Part shown: piece after piece, positions 34,242 through 42,924 of the stretch
How positions within the stretch are numbered: the stretch's first letter is position 1
Layout: every line of letters starts with the position of its first letter
Source: Arthrobacter sp. SW1
Lineage (GTDB): Bacteria > Actinomycetota > Actinomycetes > Actinomycetales > Micrococcaceae
Direction: 5' to 3'
DNA: 64,000 bases
Assembly: GCF_001766675.1 (NCBI RefSeq)
Contig: NZ_MJLT01000045.1
Span: 62,001-126,000 of the forward strand
Translations under genes and position numbers: made by a program
Notes under the pieces: generated by a model
The model's database searches: none
What the model was told of the DNA's origin: nothing
What the model saw: only the letters and a program-made list of their open reading frames with translations

Positions 34242-34288
34242 TTCGTGCGTTAAAGCCTGCCCGACGGCGGCGCTGTTAGTCTGCGGGC

Positions 34289-34867
34289 ATGGATTCTTTG
34301 GGGGACAACACTGAACCGGGCGAACCTCAGCAGCCCGGCGGGAAGCCGGGTGGCGGGCGCAAGGCGACGGCCGCCGTCGCACCTTTGCTCGCACCTTTGC
34401 TGGGACTGGCGGTGGTCATCTCAGGAGTGGTGACCGCCTGGGCAGGCAAGAAGCAGCCGTTCGATTTCGGCTTCGTGTCGCCGCTACCGGATTCCTTCAG
34501 CCTGTCCGGAGCCGCTTTCCTTGGTCCTTTGACGCAGGCCGGCTATGTGATCGCCCTGCTCGGACTGCTGCTCCTGGCGGTGTGGGCCGGACTCCGCAGA
34601 GGCGCCAAGGCACGGACGAATGTCATCTTGCTCCTGCTGGGGCTGGCCGTGGTGAGCGGCGGGCTGGTGACCGCGCAGATCGGGAGAAGCGAGCGGTTCT
34701 CGTTTGGCTGGTTCGCTTATGCACCGCTGTCCAACGAAACCTTCAGTTCCCAAAGCCTCCTCATCCTCGGCCCGGTGACGAAGGCAGGCTACCTGATCGC
34801 CGCCGTCGGGCTCTTGGTCCTGGCTTTCTGGGCAGGGCGCCGCCTTCGCCGTCCGGTACCAGCCTAA
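34289..34867 (+). CDS. Membrane protein with an internal duplication
   Basis: A 192-residue, four-helix membrane protein built from two homologous halves. Each half has LLGLAVVxSGxVTA, then a hydrophilic loop with FxFGxxxPL, then a LGPxTxAGYxIA helix, and ends in AVWAGLRRG or AFWAGRRLRR (residues about 30-112 and 113-190). No family is recognised. Its stop lies 18 bases from a terminator shared with the convergent ureidoglycine aminohydrolase gene. Confidence 0.78.
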   Translation: MDSLGDNTEPGEPQQPGGKPGGGRKATAAVAPLLAPLLGLAVVISGVVTAWAGKKQPFDFGFVSPLPDSFSLSGAAFLGPLTQAGYVIALLGLLLLAVWAGLRRGAKARTNVILLLLGLAVVSGGLVTAQIGRSERFSFGWFAYAPLSNETFSSQSLLILGPVTKAGYLIAAVGLLVLAFWAGRRLRRPVPA

Positions 34868-34885
34868 AACCCGCCACAACGACAA

Positions 34886-34918
34886 GGGCCGCCGGATCCA
34901 CAAAGGATCCGGCGGCCC
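34886..34918. terminator. Bidirectional terminator
   Basis: GGGCCGCCGGATCC and its complement, 14-base perfect arms with an ACAAA loop, between the convergent genes ending at 34867 and 34933. It ends the malic enzyme-ureidoglycine aminohydrolase operon. Confidence 0.87.
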
Positions 34919-34932
34919 AAGAGCCTGAAAGC

Positions 34933-35763
34933 CTAGCCCGGCAGCGGTGCGCCGGTGAGCTTGATCTGGCGGTTCTGGTCCTTGTACAGCAGGTACCGGA
35001 AGCGGCCCGGGCCGCTGGCGTAGCAGGCCTGCGGGCAGAAGGCGCGCAGCCACATGTAGTCGCCGGCTTCCACCTCGACCCAGTCCTTGTTGAGCAGGTA
35101 CATGGCCTTGCCTTCGAGGACGTAGAGGCCGTGCTCCATGACGTGGGTCTCCGGGAACGGAATCACGCCGCCCGGCTGGAAGGTGACGATGTTGACCTGC
35201 ATGTCGTGGGCCAGGTCGTCCGAGGGCACGAAGCGCTGGGTGCTCCACACGCCGTCGGTGTCCGGCATCGCAACGCCTTCAACGTCCTTCTCGTTGGTGA
35301 CGAAGGACTTGGCTTCGTAACCTTCAAGGCGGTCGTAGGCCTTGCGGATCCAGTGGAAGGTGGCGATGTCGTCCGAGGTGTTCTCGATGCCCCACTCGTC
35401 GCCGGCGGCCAGGTACGCGTAGCCGCCTTCTTCCATGATGTGCTTCTCGCCCTTGAGGTCCAGGTTCAGGGTGCCCTTGACCACGAAGATCACGCCTTCG
35501 ACGCCGGACTCGAACTCCGCCTTCGGAGCGCCGCCGCCGGGGGCAACCTCAACGATCAGCTGCGAGAAGGTGGTGGCGAAGCCGGAGATCGGGCGGGCAA
35601 TGATCCACGAACGGGTCTTCGTGAAGCCCGGCAGGAGGCTGGTGACGATGTCAGTCAGCACACCCTTCGGGATCACCGTGTAGGCCTCGGTGACGATCGC
35701 ACGCTCGGTGGTGAGGTGGGTCTGCGGCGGCAGGCCGCCGGCGGGGTAGTAGTAGTCGCTCAT
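34933..35763 (-). CDS. allE: (S)-ureidoglycine aminohydrolase
   Basis: Converts (S)-ureidoglycine, the allantoate breakdown product, to (S)-ureidoglycolate and ammonia. The 276-residue, bi-cupin protein has the manganese site in the C-terminal cupin: Glu205, His207, His211 (PETHVMEHGLYVLEGKAMY) and Gln245 (FCPQACYASG), the same spacing as Glu235/His237/His241/Gln275 of the Arabidopsis enzyme. It is the last gene of the operon malic enzyme-malate synthase-CitE-like protein-allE (12-base gap), which couples ureide breakdown to glyoxylate use. Confidence 0.93.
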   Translation of the reverse strand: MSDYYYPAGGLPPQTHLTTERAIVTEAYTVIPKGVLTDIVTSLLPGFTKTRSWIIARPISGFATTFSQLIVEVAPGGGAPKAEFESGVEGVIFVVKGTLNLDLKGEKHIMEEGGYAYLAAGDEWGIENTSDDIATFHWIRKAYDRLEGYEAKSFVTNEKDVEGVAMPDTDGVWSTQRFVPSDDLAHDMQVNIVTFQPGGVIPFPETHVMEHGLYVLEGKAMYLLNKDWVEVEAGDYMWLRAFCPQACYASGPGRFRYLLYKDQNRQIKLTGAPLPG

Positions 35764-35775
35764 CGATGAGTCCCT

Positions 35776-37056
35776 TTAGCTCGAAGTGGTGGAGTTCGAC
35801 GTGGTGGCGAGCCGCGGATGTGCCAGGACGGTCAGGCGGGGGAGTTCGACGCCGGCAAGGGCCAGGACTTCCTCGGTACCCACCGCGCCGCACTGGACGC
35901 CGCGCAGGATGAACGCGGCCAAGGCGCGTGCCGTTGCCGGCTCGTCCATGACGCCGCCTTCGGTGCGCTCCACGTAGTTGCGCAGGCGGGCCGCCGCGGC
36001 CGGGAGGCCTTCGCGGTAGAAGGCGTACGTGGCGGCGAAGCGGCTGGCCAGCTGGTTGGCCTGCAGGTCCCAGCCCTGGTAGTAGCCGCGCTCCAGGGAG
36101 CGGCGGACCAGGCGGCCGTGCAGCTTCCAGGCGTTCTCCACGTTGTCACCCACGGGGATGATGTTCGTGGAACCGTCCGAAAGCCGGATCCCGGTGCCCG
36201 CCACCGCCAGCTGCATGACTTCCTTGGCGAAGTCCGCCACCGGGTGCTCCATGGACTGGTACTCGGCTGCGATCTGCAGCGACGCCGAGTAGTCGTAGGT
36301 TCCGTAGTGCAGGCCGCTGATGCGTCCAGGTACCGCGTGCGGCAGCTGGGCCACCGGGGAAGTGCCTTCCGGGCCGAGGATCAGCTGCGGCGTTTCCACC
36401 TGGACCTCGAACCGCAGGCGGCCGGCGGGCAGCGAGTGGATCTCTTCCAGGCGGGAGACCGCGAAGTCCATGGCCTTGACCTGGGCCACCGTGGTGACCT
36501 TGGGCAGCGTCAGCACCAGGCCCTCGGGCAGTTCGCCCGCGGAGGCCAGGGTGGAGACGAACAGGTCCAGCGTCTTCAGGCCGCGGGCCCGGGTGGGGGC
36601 CTCGAAGCACTTGAAGCGGATGCCGATGAACGGCGGAGCCGAACCGGCAGCCACGGCTTCGCTGACGGCCTGGGCCGCGGCCACTGCAGCCACGTCTTCG
36701 GCGTCATCGCCACGGTCGCCGTAGCCGTCTTCGAAGTCCAGGCGCAGGTCCTCGATCGGTTCGCTGCGCAGCTTGGCGGAAACCCGGCCGGCGACGGCGG
36801 CCGCCAGCTCGGGCTCCTGGCCCAGCAGCGCGCCGAGCTTCTCGAGACCGCCGTGCTCCTCCGCCGTCGCGAGCGCCTGGGCGCCCCATTCGGCGGCGAG
36901 CGACGGCGTGAAACGGTCCGCAGGCACGTACACGGTGTGCACGGGCTGGCGGCTGCCGCTGTCGCCGGGGTAGTTGCGTTCCAGCAGCTGGTCGGTCTCG
37001 GCCAGCTGGGAATCGATGGCGGCGAAGTCGGCCGCGTTGAGGGAGTGTGCTGCCAT
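35776..37056 (-). CDS. CitE/HpcH-aldolase-like protein of unknown function (DUF6986 type)
   Basis: A 426-residue protein without characterised homologues known to me, resembling actinobacterial DUF6986/aldolase proteins. Lyase-fold signs: LRLDFEDGYG (residues 104-113, with a metal-type Asp/Glu pair), LTLPKV (183-188) and RFEVQVETPQLIL (215-227, candidate metal-binding Glu), spaced as in CitE and malate synthase barrels. It starts 3 bases after the malate synthase stop and ends 12 bases before allE, so it is part of the glyoxylate pathway. Candidate roles: a second glyoxylate-condensing or -releasing enzyme. ATG 37056 lacks a separate strong ribosome site, consistent with coupling. Confidence 0.75.
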   Translation of the reverse strand: MAAHSLNAADFAAIDSQLAETDQLLERNYPGDSGSRQPVHTVYVPADRFTPSLAAEWGAQALATAEEHGGLEKLGALLGQEPELAAAVAGRVSAKLRSEPIEDLRLDFEDGYGDRGDDAEDVAAVAAAQAVSEAVAAGSAPPFIGIRFKCFEAPTRARGLKTLDLFVSTLASAGELPEGLVLTLPKVTTVAQVKAMDFAVSRLEEIHSLPAGRLRFEVQVETPQLILGPEGTSPVAQLPHAVPGRISGLHYGTYDYSASLQIAAEYQSMEHPVADFAKEVMQLAVAGTGIRLSDGSTNIIPVGDNVENAWKLHGRLVRRSLERGYYQGWDLQANQLASRFAATYAFYREGLPAAAARLRNYVERTEGGVMDEPATARALAAFILRGVQCGAVGTEEVLALAGVELPRLTVLAHPRLATTSNSTTSS

Positions 37057-37058
37057 CC

Positions 37059-38654
37059 CTACACCAGCTCGTAGGCGGGGGTGGTCAGGAAGTCCGTGTA
37101 GTCCTCCGAGAGACAGATGTCCGCGATCAGGCGGCTGGCCGGCTCGTAGTACTTGGTGAAGGACTCGGCGTCCACTTCGCCGCGCAGGCGCTCGGTTTCC
37201 TCGGCCAGGACCTTGGTGACGAGCTCGCGGGTGACGGTGTTCCCGGTGTCCGCAAGGACGGACTTGTTGCGGATCTGCTGCCACACCTGCGAACGGGAGA
37301 TTTCCGCCGTCGCGGCGTCTTCCATCAGGTTGTGGATGGCGACGGCGCCGCTGCCGGAGAGCCACACCGCGGTGTAGGCGACGGCGACGTACAGGTTCAG
37401 GTGCAGGCCGGCTTCGGTGACGTCACCTTCGGCGGAGCGGACGTCCAGGAGCTGCTCAGCCGTGACGGAAACCTCCGGGCGCTGCTTGTCGAGCTGGTTC
37501 GGCTTGCTGCCGAGCACAGAGTCGAACACTTCCTGGCAGGTGGAAACCAGGTCCGGGTGGGCAACCCAGGAACCGTCGAAGCCGTCGTTCGCCTCGCGGG
37601 TCTTGTCCGCACGGACCTTTTCGAAGGCCTGGGCGGTGACTTCCGGTTCGCGGCGGTTCGGGATGACGGCGGCCATGCCGCCCATCGCGAAGGCGCCGCG
37701 CTTGTGGCAGGTCTTGACCAGCAGCTCGGTGTAGGCCCGCATGAACGGCGCGGTCATGGAGACGGAAGCGCGGTCCGGCAGGATGAAGGACTCGCCGCCG
37801 TCGCGGAAGTACTTCACGATGCTGAACAGGTAGTCCCAACGGCCGGCGTTCAGGCCGGAAGCGTGGTCGCGCAGCTCGTAGAGGAACTCTTCCATCTGGA
37901 AGGCGGCCGGGATGGTCTCGATCAGCATGGTGCCGCGGATGCTGCCCTGCGGGATGCCGATGTAGTCCTGGGCGAAGACGAAGATGTCGTTCCAGAGGCG
38001 GACCTCCAGGTAGCTCTCCATCTTGGGCAGGTAGTAGAACGGGCCATGGCCGTTCTCAAGGAGCTGCTTGGCGGTGTGGAAGAAGTGCAGGCCGAAGTCC
38101 ACCAAGGCACCCACGGTGGGTTCGCCGTCGATCAGCAGGTGGCGTTCGTCCATGTGCCAGCCACGGGGGCGGGTGACCACGACTGCCAGCGGAGCGTCGG
38201 TGCGCAGGCGGTATTCCTTGCCCTCCGGGGAGGTGTATTCCAAGGTGCCGCGGGCGGCGTCGCGCAGGTTCAGGATGGCGTCGATGACGTTCGCCCAGGT
38301 GGGGGTGCTGGCGTCCTCGAGGTCCGCGAGCCACACCTTGGCGCCCGAGTTGAGGGCGTTGATGGCCATCTTGGCCGGGGAAGCGGGGCCGGTCATTTCA
38401 ACGCGGCGGTCCTGCAGGGCGGCCGGAGCCTCGGCGACCTTCCAGTCGCCTTCGCGGACTTCCTTGGTTTCGGGAAGGAAATCCAGCTTGCCGGTGCGGG
38501 CCACTTCCTCGCGCTTGGCGGTGCGGGCCGCCAGGAGTTCGTTGCGGGTGCCGGCGAAGCGCTTGTGCAGTTCCTCCACGAAGGCCAGGGCCTCGGGGGT
38601 CAGGATTTCTTCGGCGCGTTCGATCGGCTGGGGATCGGTGACGGTAAGAGCCAT
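37059..38654 (-). CDS. aceB: Malate synthase
   Basis: Condenses glyoxylate with acetyl-CoA to malate. The 531-residue protein is A-type: TGPASPAKMAINALNSGAKVWLADLEDA, TRPRGWHMDE with an arginine of the active site, KMESYLEVRLWNDIF, GTMLIETIPAAFQMEEFLYELRDH with catalytic Glu and Asp, and the C-terminal GSGAVAIHNLMEDAATAEISRSQVWQ with the catalytic-base Asp. Its operon position (between malic enzyme and ureide genes) indicates it serves the glyoxylate produced from purines, rather than acetate growth alone. Confidence 0.95.
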   Translation of the reverse strand: MALTVTDPQPIERAEEILTPEALAFVEELHKRFAGTRNELLAARTAKREEVARTGKLDFLPETKEVREGDWKVAEAPAALQDRRVEMTGPASPAKMAINALNSGAKVWLADLEDASTPTWANVIDAILNLRDAARGTLEYTSPEGKEYRLRTDAPLAVVVTRPRGWHMDERHLLIDGEPTVGALVDFGLHFFHTAKQLLENGHGPFYYLPKMESYLEVRLWNDIFVFAQDYIGIPQGSIRGTMLIETIPAAFQMEEFLYELRDHASGLNAGRWDYLFSIVKYFRDGGESFILPDRASVSMTAPFMRAYTELLVKTCHKRGAFAMGGMAAVIPNRREPEVTAQAFEKVRADKTREANDGFDGSWVAHPDLVSTCQEVFDSVLGSKPNQLDKQRPEVSVTAEQLLDVRSAEGDVTEAGLHLNLYVAVAYTAVWLSGSGAVAIHNLMEDAATAEISRSQVWQQIRNKSVLADTGNTVTRELVTKVLAEETERLRGEVDAESFTKYYEPASRLIADICLSEDYTDFLTTPAYELV

Positions 38655-38668
38655 GGGAAGGGTCCTTC

Positions 38669-40105
38669 CTAGTGTGCGCCGGCCGGAACGGCGGCGTTGG
38701 ACTGGGTAGCAGCAGACTGGGCGGCGGCGTGTGCTGCGTTCGCAACTGCGGTTGCGACATCGGCCGTCACGTGCGGGTCGAAAATGCTGGGAATAATGTA
38801 GCTCGCATTGAGCTCATCGTCAGCGACGCGGTTGGCGATTGCCTCGGCGGCGGCCACCAGCATGTCCGGGGTGATGTCGCTCGCGCCGGCGTCGAGCAGG
38901 CCGCGGAACAGGCCCGGGAAGGCCAGGACGTTGTTGATCTGGTTCGGGAAGTCGCTGCGGCCGGTTGCCACGACGGCGGCGTGCTTGGACGCGATGGACG
39001 GATCCACCTCGGGGGTGGGGTTGGCCATGGCGAAGACGATGGCGTCGCTGGCCATCGAGGCGACGTGCTCTTCGCTGAGGATGTTCGGGGCGGAGACGCC
39101 GATGAAGACGTCCGCGCCGACGAGGGCCTCGTGCAGGGTTCCGGAGAAGCCTTCTTCGTTGGTGTTTTCCGCGATCCAGGTGCGGTGCTGGTCGTCGTAG
39201 CTCTCGCCGTGGTGGATGGCGCCGGAGCGGCCGGCGGCAATGATGTGCTGCGCGCCCTGGGCCTTGAGGAGCTGGATGATGGCGGAGCCGGCAGCGCCGA
39301 CGCCGGAGACGACGATCTTGACGTCGGAAATCTTCTTGTCCACAACGCGCAGGGCGTTGACCAGGGCGGCCAGGGTGACGATGGCGGTGCCGTGCTGGTC
39401 ATCGTGGAAGACCGGGATGTCGAGTTCTTCACGCAGGCGTGCCTCGATTTCGAAGCAGCGGGGAGCGGCGATGTCCTCCAGGTTTACGCCGCCGAACACC
39501 GGAGCCAGGAGCTTGACGGTGCGGATGATTTCCTCGGTGTCCTGGGTGTCCAGGCAGACCGGCCAGGCGTCCACGTTGGCGAACTGCTTGAAGAGGGCGG
39601 CCTTGCCTTCCATGACCGGCAGGGCGGCGGCGGGGCCGATGTTGCCCAGGCCCAGCACTGCGGAACCGTCGGTGACGACGGCGACCGTGTTGCGCTTGAC
39701 CGTCAGGTTGCGGGCCGCGGACGGGTCCTCGGCGATGGCCAGGCAGACGCGTGCGACGCCGGGGGTGTAGGCGCGGGAAAGATCGTCGCGGTTGCGCAGC
39801 GGCACCTTCGGGACAACCTCGAGCTTGCCGCCCAGGTGCATGAGGAAGGTGCGGTCGGAAACGTGCTGGACCGTGACGCCGTCGAGCGCGTTCAGGGCCG
39901 CCTTGACCTGTTCGGCGTGTTCTTCGCCGGTGGTGTTGCAGGTGACGTCGACGACGATCGTGTCGTGGTGGGACTCTGCGACGTCCAGCGCGGTGACGGC
40001 TGCTCCTGCTGCCGCGACTGCGGCTGCGATCTCACTGGTGGCAGTGAAGTTCGACGGCGCGGCGACGCGCAGGGTGATTGAGTTTCCGGGGCCCGGGTTC
40101 GCCAT
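38669..40105 (-). CDS. NAD(P)-dependent malic enzyme with N-terminal ACT domain
   Basis: Decarboxylates malate to pyruvate. Of 478 residues, the first ~95 form an ACT-like regulatory domain (TLRVAAPSNFTATSEIAAAVAAAG); the rest is a short-form malic enzyme: SRAYTPGVARVC with catalytic Tyr, VTDGSAVLGLGNIGPAAALPVMEGKAALFKQF with the Lys, GGVNLEDIAAPRCFEIE and PVFHDDQHGTA with metal Asp residues, and the Rossmann motif VVSGVGAAGSA. It has no phosphotransacetylase-like extension. It leads the glyoxylate operon, completing glyoxylate to malate to pyruvate, and is divergent from the IclR gene. Confidence 0.93.
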   Translation of the reverse strand: MANPGPGNSITLRVAAPSNFTATSEIAAAVAAAGAAVTALDVAESHHDTIVVDVTCNTTGEEHAEQVKAALNALDGVTVQHVSDRTFLMHLGGKLEVVPKVPLRNRDDLSRAYTPGVARVCLAIAEDPSAARNLTVKRNTVAVVTDGSAVLGLGNIGPAAALPVMEGKAALFKQFANVDAWPVCLDTQDTEEIIRTVKLLAPVFGGVNLEDIAAPRCFEIEARLREELDIPVFHDDQHGTAIVTLAALVNALRVVDKKISDVKIVVSGVGAAGSAIIQLLKAQGAQHIIAAGRSGAIHHGESYDDQHRTWIAENTNEEGFSGTLHEALVGADVFIGVSAPNILSEEHVASMASDAIVFAMANPTPEVDPSIASKHAAVVATGRSDFPNQINNVLAFPGLFRGLLDAGASDITPDMLVAAAEAIANRVADDELNASYIIPSIFDPHVTADVATAVANAAHAAAQSAATQSNAAVPAGAH

Positions 40106-40189
40106 TGAATGTCCTCCTGTTGCGGGTCCTGTTAAGGACCGGTGTGCCTCGCTAGTGTTTTCGTATTATGGATATTATTATCTACAAAG

Positions 40190-40207
40190 TGGAAACACAA
40201 GCTTTCC
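40190..40207. promoter_or_regulatory. TGGAAAC/CTTTCC site between malic enzyme and IclR genes
   Basis: TGGAAAC-N5-CTTTCC lies in the 210-base divergent gap (40106-40315), near AT-rich stretches that could hold promoters for both directions. The half-site GGAAA recurs in other purine-region leaders (48577, 61371). Regulation by the adjacent AllR-like IclR protein is inferred. Confidence 0.5.
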
Positions 40208-40315
40208 GCCGAAGGTGACCGCAGGGGTGTTTGGTGCGGTATCTTGAAGACCTAAACAACTTTTTTCACGATGCGGATAACAGTTGTCGGATTCCGAGCC
40301 ATAGGAGACAACGGA

Positions 40316-41071
40316 ATGGCCGAAAAACCCTCGGGAGGCGTGCAGTCCGTCGAGCGCGTCTTCGAACTGCTGGAACTCATCACGGACGCCGGCGGTGACG
40401 TTACGCTCAGCGAACTGTCGTCGTCGACCGATCTTCCCCTGCCCACCATCCACCGCCTGCTGCGCACGCTCGTGGCACTCGGCTACGTGCGGCAGCTTCC
40501 CAACCGGCGCTACGCCCTGGGTCCGCGCCTGATCCGCCTCGGCGACGGCGCCAACAAGCAGCTCGGCGCACTGGCGCGCCCGCAGCTGAAGTCCCTCGTG
40601 GACCGGCTGGGGGAGACCTCCAACATGGCCGTGCTCGATTCGGACATGGTCATCTACGTGGCCCAGGTTCCGTCCCCGCACTCCATGCGTATGTTCACGG
40701 AGGTGGGCCGCCGCGCCCACACCCACGACACCGGCGTCGGCAAGGCCATCCTCGCCCAGCTGGACGACGAGGTGGTCCGCGGCATCGTGGCCCGCACCGG
40801 CATGCCCACGCCCACGGCCAAGAGCATCGGCGACATCGATTCGCTGCTGCATGACCTCAAGCTCATCCGCGAACGCGGCTATTCCATTGACGAAGAAGAG
40901 CAGGAACTGGGTGTCCGCTGCTTCGCCATGGCCGTGCCGAACGCCCCGACGCCCACGGCGATCTCCGTGTCCGGCCCGATCACCCGTGTGGACCAGGACT
41001 TCGCGGACCGCGCCGTTCCCATGCTGCGCGAAGCTGCCGAGGCCCTCTCGATCGAGCTGAACCGCAACTGA
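40316..41071 (+). CDS. IclR family regulator, AllR-like
   Basis: A 251-residue IclR protein: N-terminal winged helix (VQSVERVFELLELITDAGGDVTLSELSSSTDLPLPTIHRLLRTLVALGYVR, residues 9-59) and the C-terminal effector domain (MAVLDSDMVIYVAQV, HTHDTGVGKAILA). The effector region resembles AllR, which senses glyoxylate/allantoin intermediates. It diverges from the malic enzyme-allE operon, which it probably represses. ATG 40316 follows AGGAGA by 8 bases. Confidence 0.9.
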   Translation: MAEKPSGGVQSVERVFELLELITDAGGDVTLSELSSSTDLPLPTIHRLLRTLVALGYVRQLPNRRYALGPRLIRLGDGANKQLGALARPQLKSLVDRLGETSNMAVLDSDMVIYVAQVPSPHSMRMFTEVGRRAHTHDTGVGKAILAQLDDEVVRGIVARTGMPTPTAKSIGDIDSLLHDLKLIRERGYSIDEEEQELGVRCFAMAVPNAPTPTAISVSGPITRVDQDFADRAVPMLREAAEALSIELNRN

Positions 41072-41111
41072 CCTTCCGGCGCTGCACCAAATCGTGCTGC
41101 ACCAAGCAGCG

Positions 41112-41169
41112 CGAGCGTACAGTTGAGGCCCTGGAATCCGCGGATTCCAGGGCCTCAACTGTACGCTCG
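41112..41169. repeat. 58-bp perfect palindrome
   Basis: Two 29-base arms with no spacer and no mismatch (CGAGCGTACAGTTGAGGCCC at the outer left, TGGAATCCG at the centre). It lies between the convergent IclR (ends 41071) and NCS1 (ends 41188) genes. It has similar architecture to the 63-bp elements but a different sequence. Confidence 0.95.
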
Positions 41170-41187
41170 GCATAGTGCGTGTGGTGC

Positions 41188-42729
41188 CTAGTCGTCGCTG
41201 AGTGAACCGTCGTTCACGTCGACGCCGTCGTCAGCCAGGTTGATCATGGGCGAGGTCTTCTCGAGCTGGCGGAAGACCACCAGGCCCAGGCCGCAGCCGA
41301 TGAACCAGCTGTAGTTGCCCAGCCAGGTGAAGTCCACCGTGGTGGCCCCGGTGTCCAGGAGCAGCTTGGGGATGATCACCGAGGCGACCGATACCGCGCC
41401 GCTGATGGCCACGGCCTTGATGGCGTTGGGGTTGTAGCCGTTCTTGAACCAGTACTTGCCTTTCGGGTCCATGGTGTACATCTCGTCCACCCAGACCTTC
41501 TGGCGGCTCACCAGGTAGTAGCCGGCAATCAGGATGCCGAACAGCGGGCCGATCAGTGCGCCCAGGATGCCCAGCGAGTAGTGGATGGCGGTGGCGTTGC
41601 TGTACCAGTTCCACGGAAGCAGGATCACGGAGCCGACGGCGGCGATCATGCCGCCGGTGCGCCAGCTGATCTTGTGCGGGGCAACGTTGGAGAAGTCGAA
41701 GGCCGGGGAGATGAAGTTGGCCACGATGTTGATGCCTACCGTGGCGGTGACGAAGGTCAGGCCGCCCAGCAGGATGGCGAACGGGGTGTCGATCCGCTCC
41801 ACGGTGTGGATGGGGTCGGTGATGAGTTCTCCGAACACCGGGACGGTGGCCGAGGCCGTGATGACCGTCAGCAGCGAGAAGAACAGGAAGTTGATCGGCA
41901 GGCCGAGGAAGTTGCCCTTCTTGACCGCCTTGAAGGACTTGCCGTAGCGGGCGAAGTCGCCGAAGTTCAGCATGGGGCCGGAGAAGTAGGACACCACGAT
42001 GGCGATGGCGCTGAGCATGACCGGGATGGAGGCCCAGAAGTCCAGCGGTTCGCCGGCGGAGAGGTCCAGGCTGACCTTGTCCCAGCCTGCCTGGGAGACC
42101 AGGTAGATGGCCAGGACGATCATGACGACGTACACGGCGGGGCCGGCGAAGTCGATGAACTTGCGGATGGTTTCCATGCCGTTCCAGAACACGGCGGCCT
42201 GCGCAACCCAGAGGATGGCGTAGGAGATCCAGCCCAGCGCGGAGAGCCCGAGGAAGGAGTAGTCCGTGGCCAGGGCGTGGGTGGCCGGGATGAACTTCAG
42301 GAAGATGATGTTCAGCGATTCCGCGGCCAGGAAGGTCTGCACCCCGTACCAGGCGATGGCGATGGCGCCGCGGATGATGGCCGGGATGTTGGCGCCCTTG
42401 ATGCCGAAGATGGCGCGGTTGATGACCGGGTATGGAACACCGGTCTTCTGGCTGGGCTTGGCCACCAGGTTGGTGAAGACCTGGACGATCACAATGCCGA
42501 TGATCAGGGCAAGGAGAACCTGCCAGCTGGCGATGCCGAGGGCGAAAAGGCTGCCGGCGGTCACGTAGCCGCCGACGCTATGCACATCGGACATCCAGAA
42601 GGCGAAGATGTTGTAGGCGCCCCACTTCTGGTGCTTGAGCGGGACGAGGTCCTCGTTGGCGAGGCGGTGGTCATAGTGGGGCTTGACGGCTTCGGCGCCA
42701 GTGCCGGCAGCGGTCTCAAGTTCAGCCAT
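41188..42729 (-). CDS. NCS1-family permease (probable allantoin/purine-related carrier)
   Basis: A 513-residue, 12-helix nucleobase:cation symporter-1 protein. N-terminal NEDLVPLKHQKWGAYNIFAFWMSDVHSVGGY and GVQTFLAAESLNIIF are typical, and the Na+/substrate helices PAIIRGAIAIAWYG and GPMLNFGDFARYG are intact. The position beside IclR/ureide genes suggests allantoin as substrate (PucI/AllW type), but uracil or hydantoin cannot be excluded from sequence. AAGGAAC is 5 bases before the ATG. RpiR regulator gene lies just upstream. Confidence 0.88.
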   Translation of the reverse strand: MAELETAAGTGAEAVKPHYDHRLANEDLVPLKHQKWGAYNIFAFWMSDVHSVGGYVTAGSLFALGIASWQVLLALIIGIVIVQVFTNLVAKPSQKTGVPYPVINRAIFGIKGANIPAIIRGAIAIAWYGVQTFLAAESLNIIFLKFIPATHALATDYSFLGLSALGWISYAILWVAQAAVFWNGMETIRKFIDFAGPAVYVVMIVLAIYLVSQAGWDKVSLDLSAGEPLDFWASIPVMLSAIAIVVSYFSGPMLNFGDFARYGKSFKAVKKGNFLGLPINFLFFSLLTVITASATVPVFGELITDPIHTVERIDTPFAILLGGLTFVTATVGINIVANFISPAFDFSNVAPHKISWRTGGMIAAVGSVILLPWNWYSNATAIHYSLGILGALIGPLFGILIAGYYLVSRQKVWVDEMYTMDPKGKYWFKNGYNPNAIKAVAISGAVSVASVIIPKLLLDTGATTVDFTWLGNYSWFIGCGLGLVVFRQLEKTSPMINLADDGVDVNDGSLSDD

Positions 42730-42924
42730 GGTCGTTCCTTAGGGCCGGAGTTCTCGGCCGAGCCGGCCGTTTCATGAACTCAAGTTTGTGGAACGGATGT
42801 TACATAGCTGTTTCCGCTTGAAGAAGAGCCTGTGTATTACGAAATTGCTTCAGGGCAAAGTCAAATCGCTGGAGCCGCGGTTTTCCGCGGGTCCACCCCG
42901 CGTATGCGCAAATTGTGACTGGCG

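Noticed and set aside
40106-40315. A tRNA or riboswitch in the malic enzyme/IclR gap
   Set aside because: No cloverleaf or known aptamer pattern; only short AT-rich operator-like sequence.
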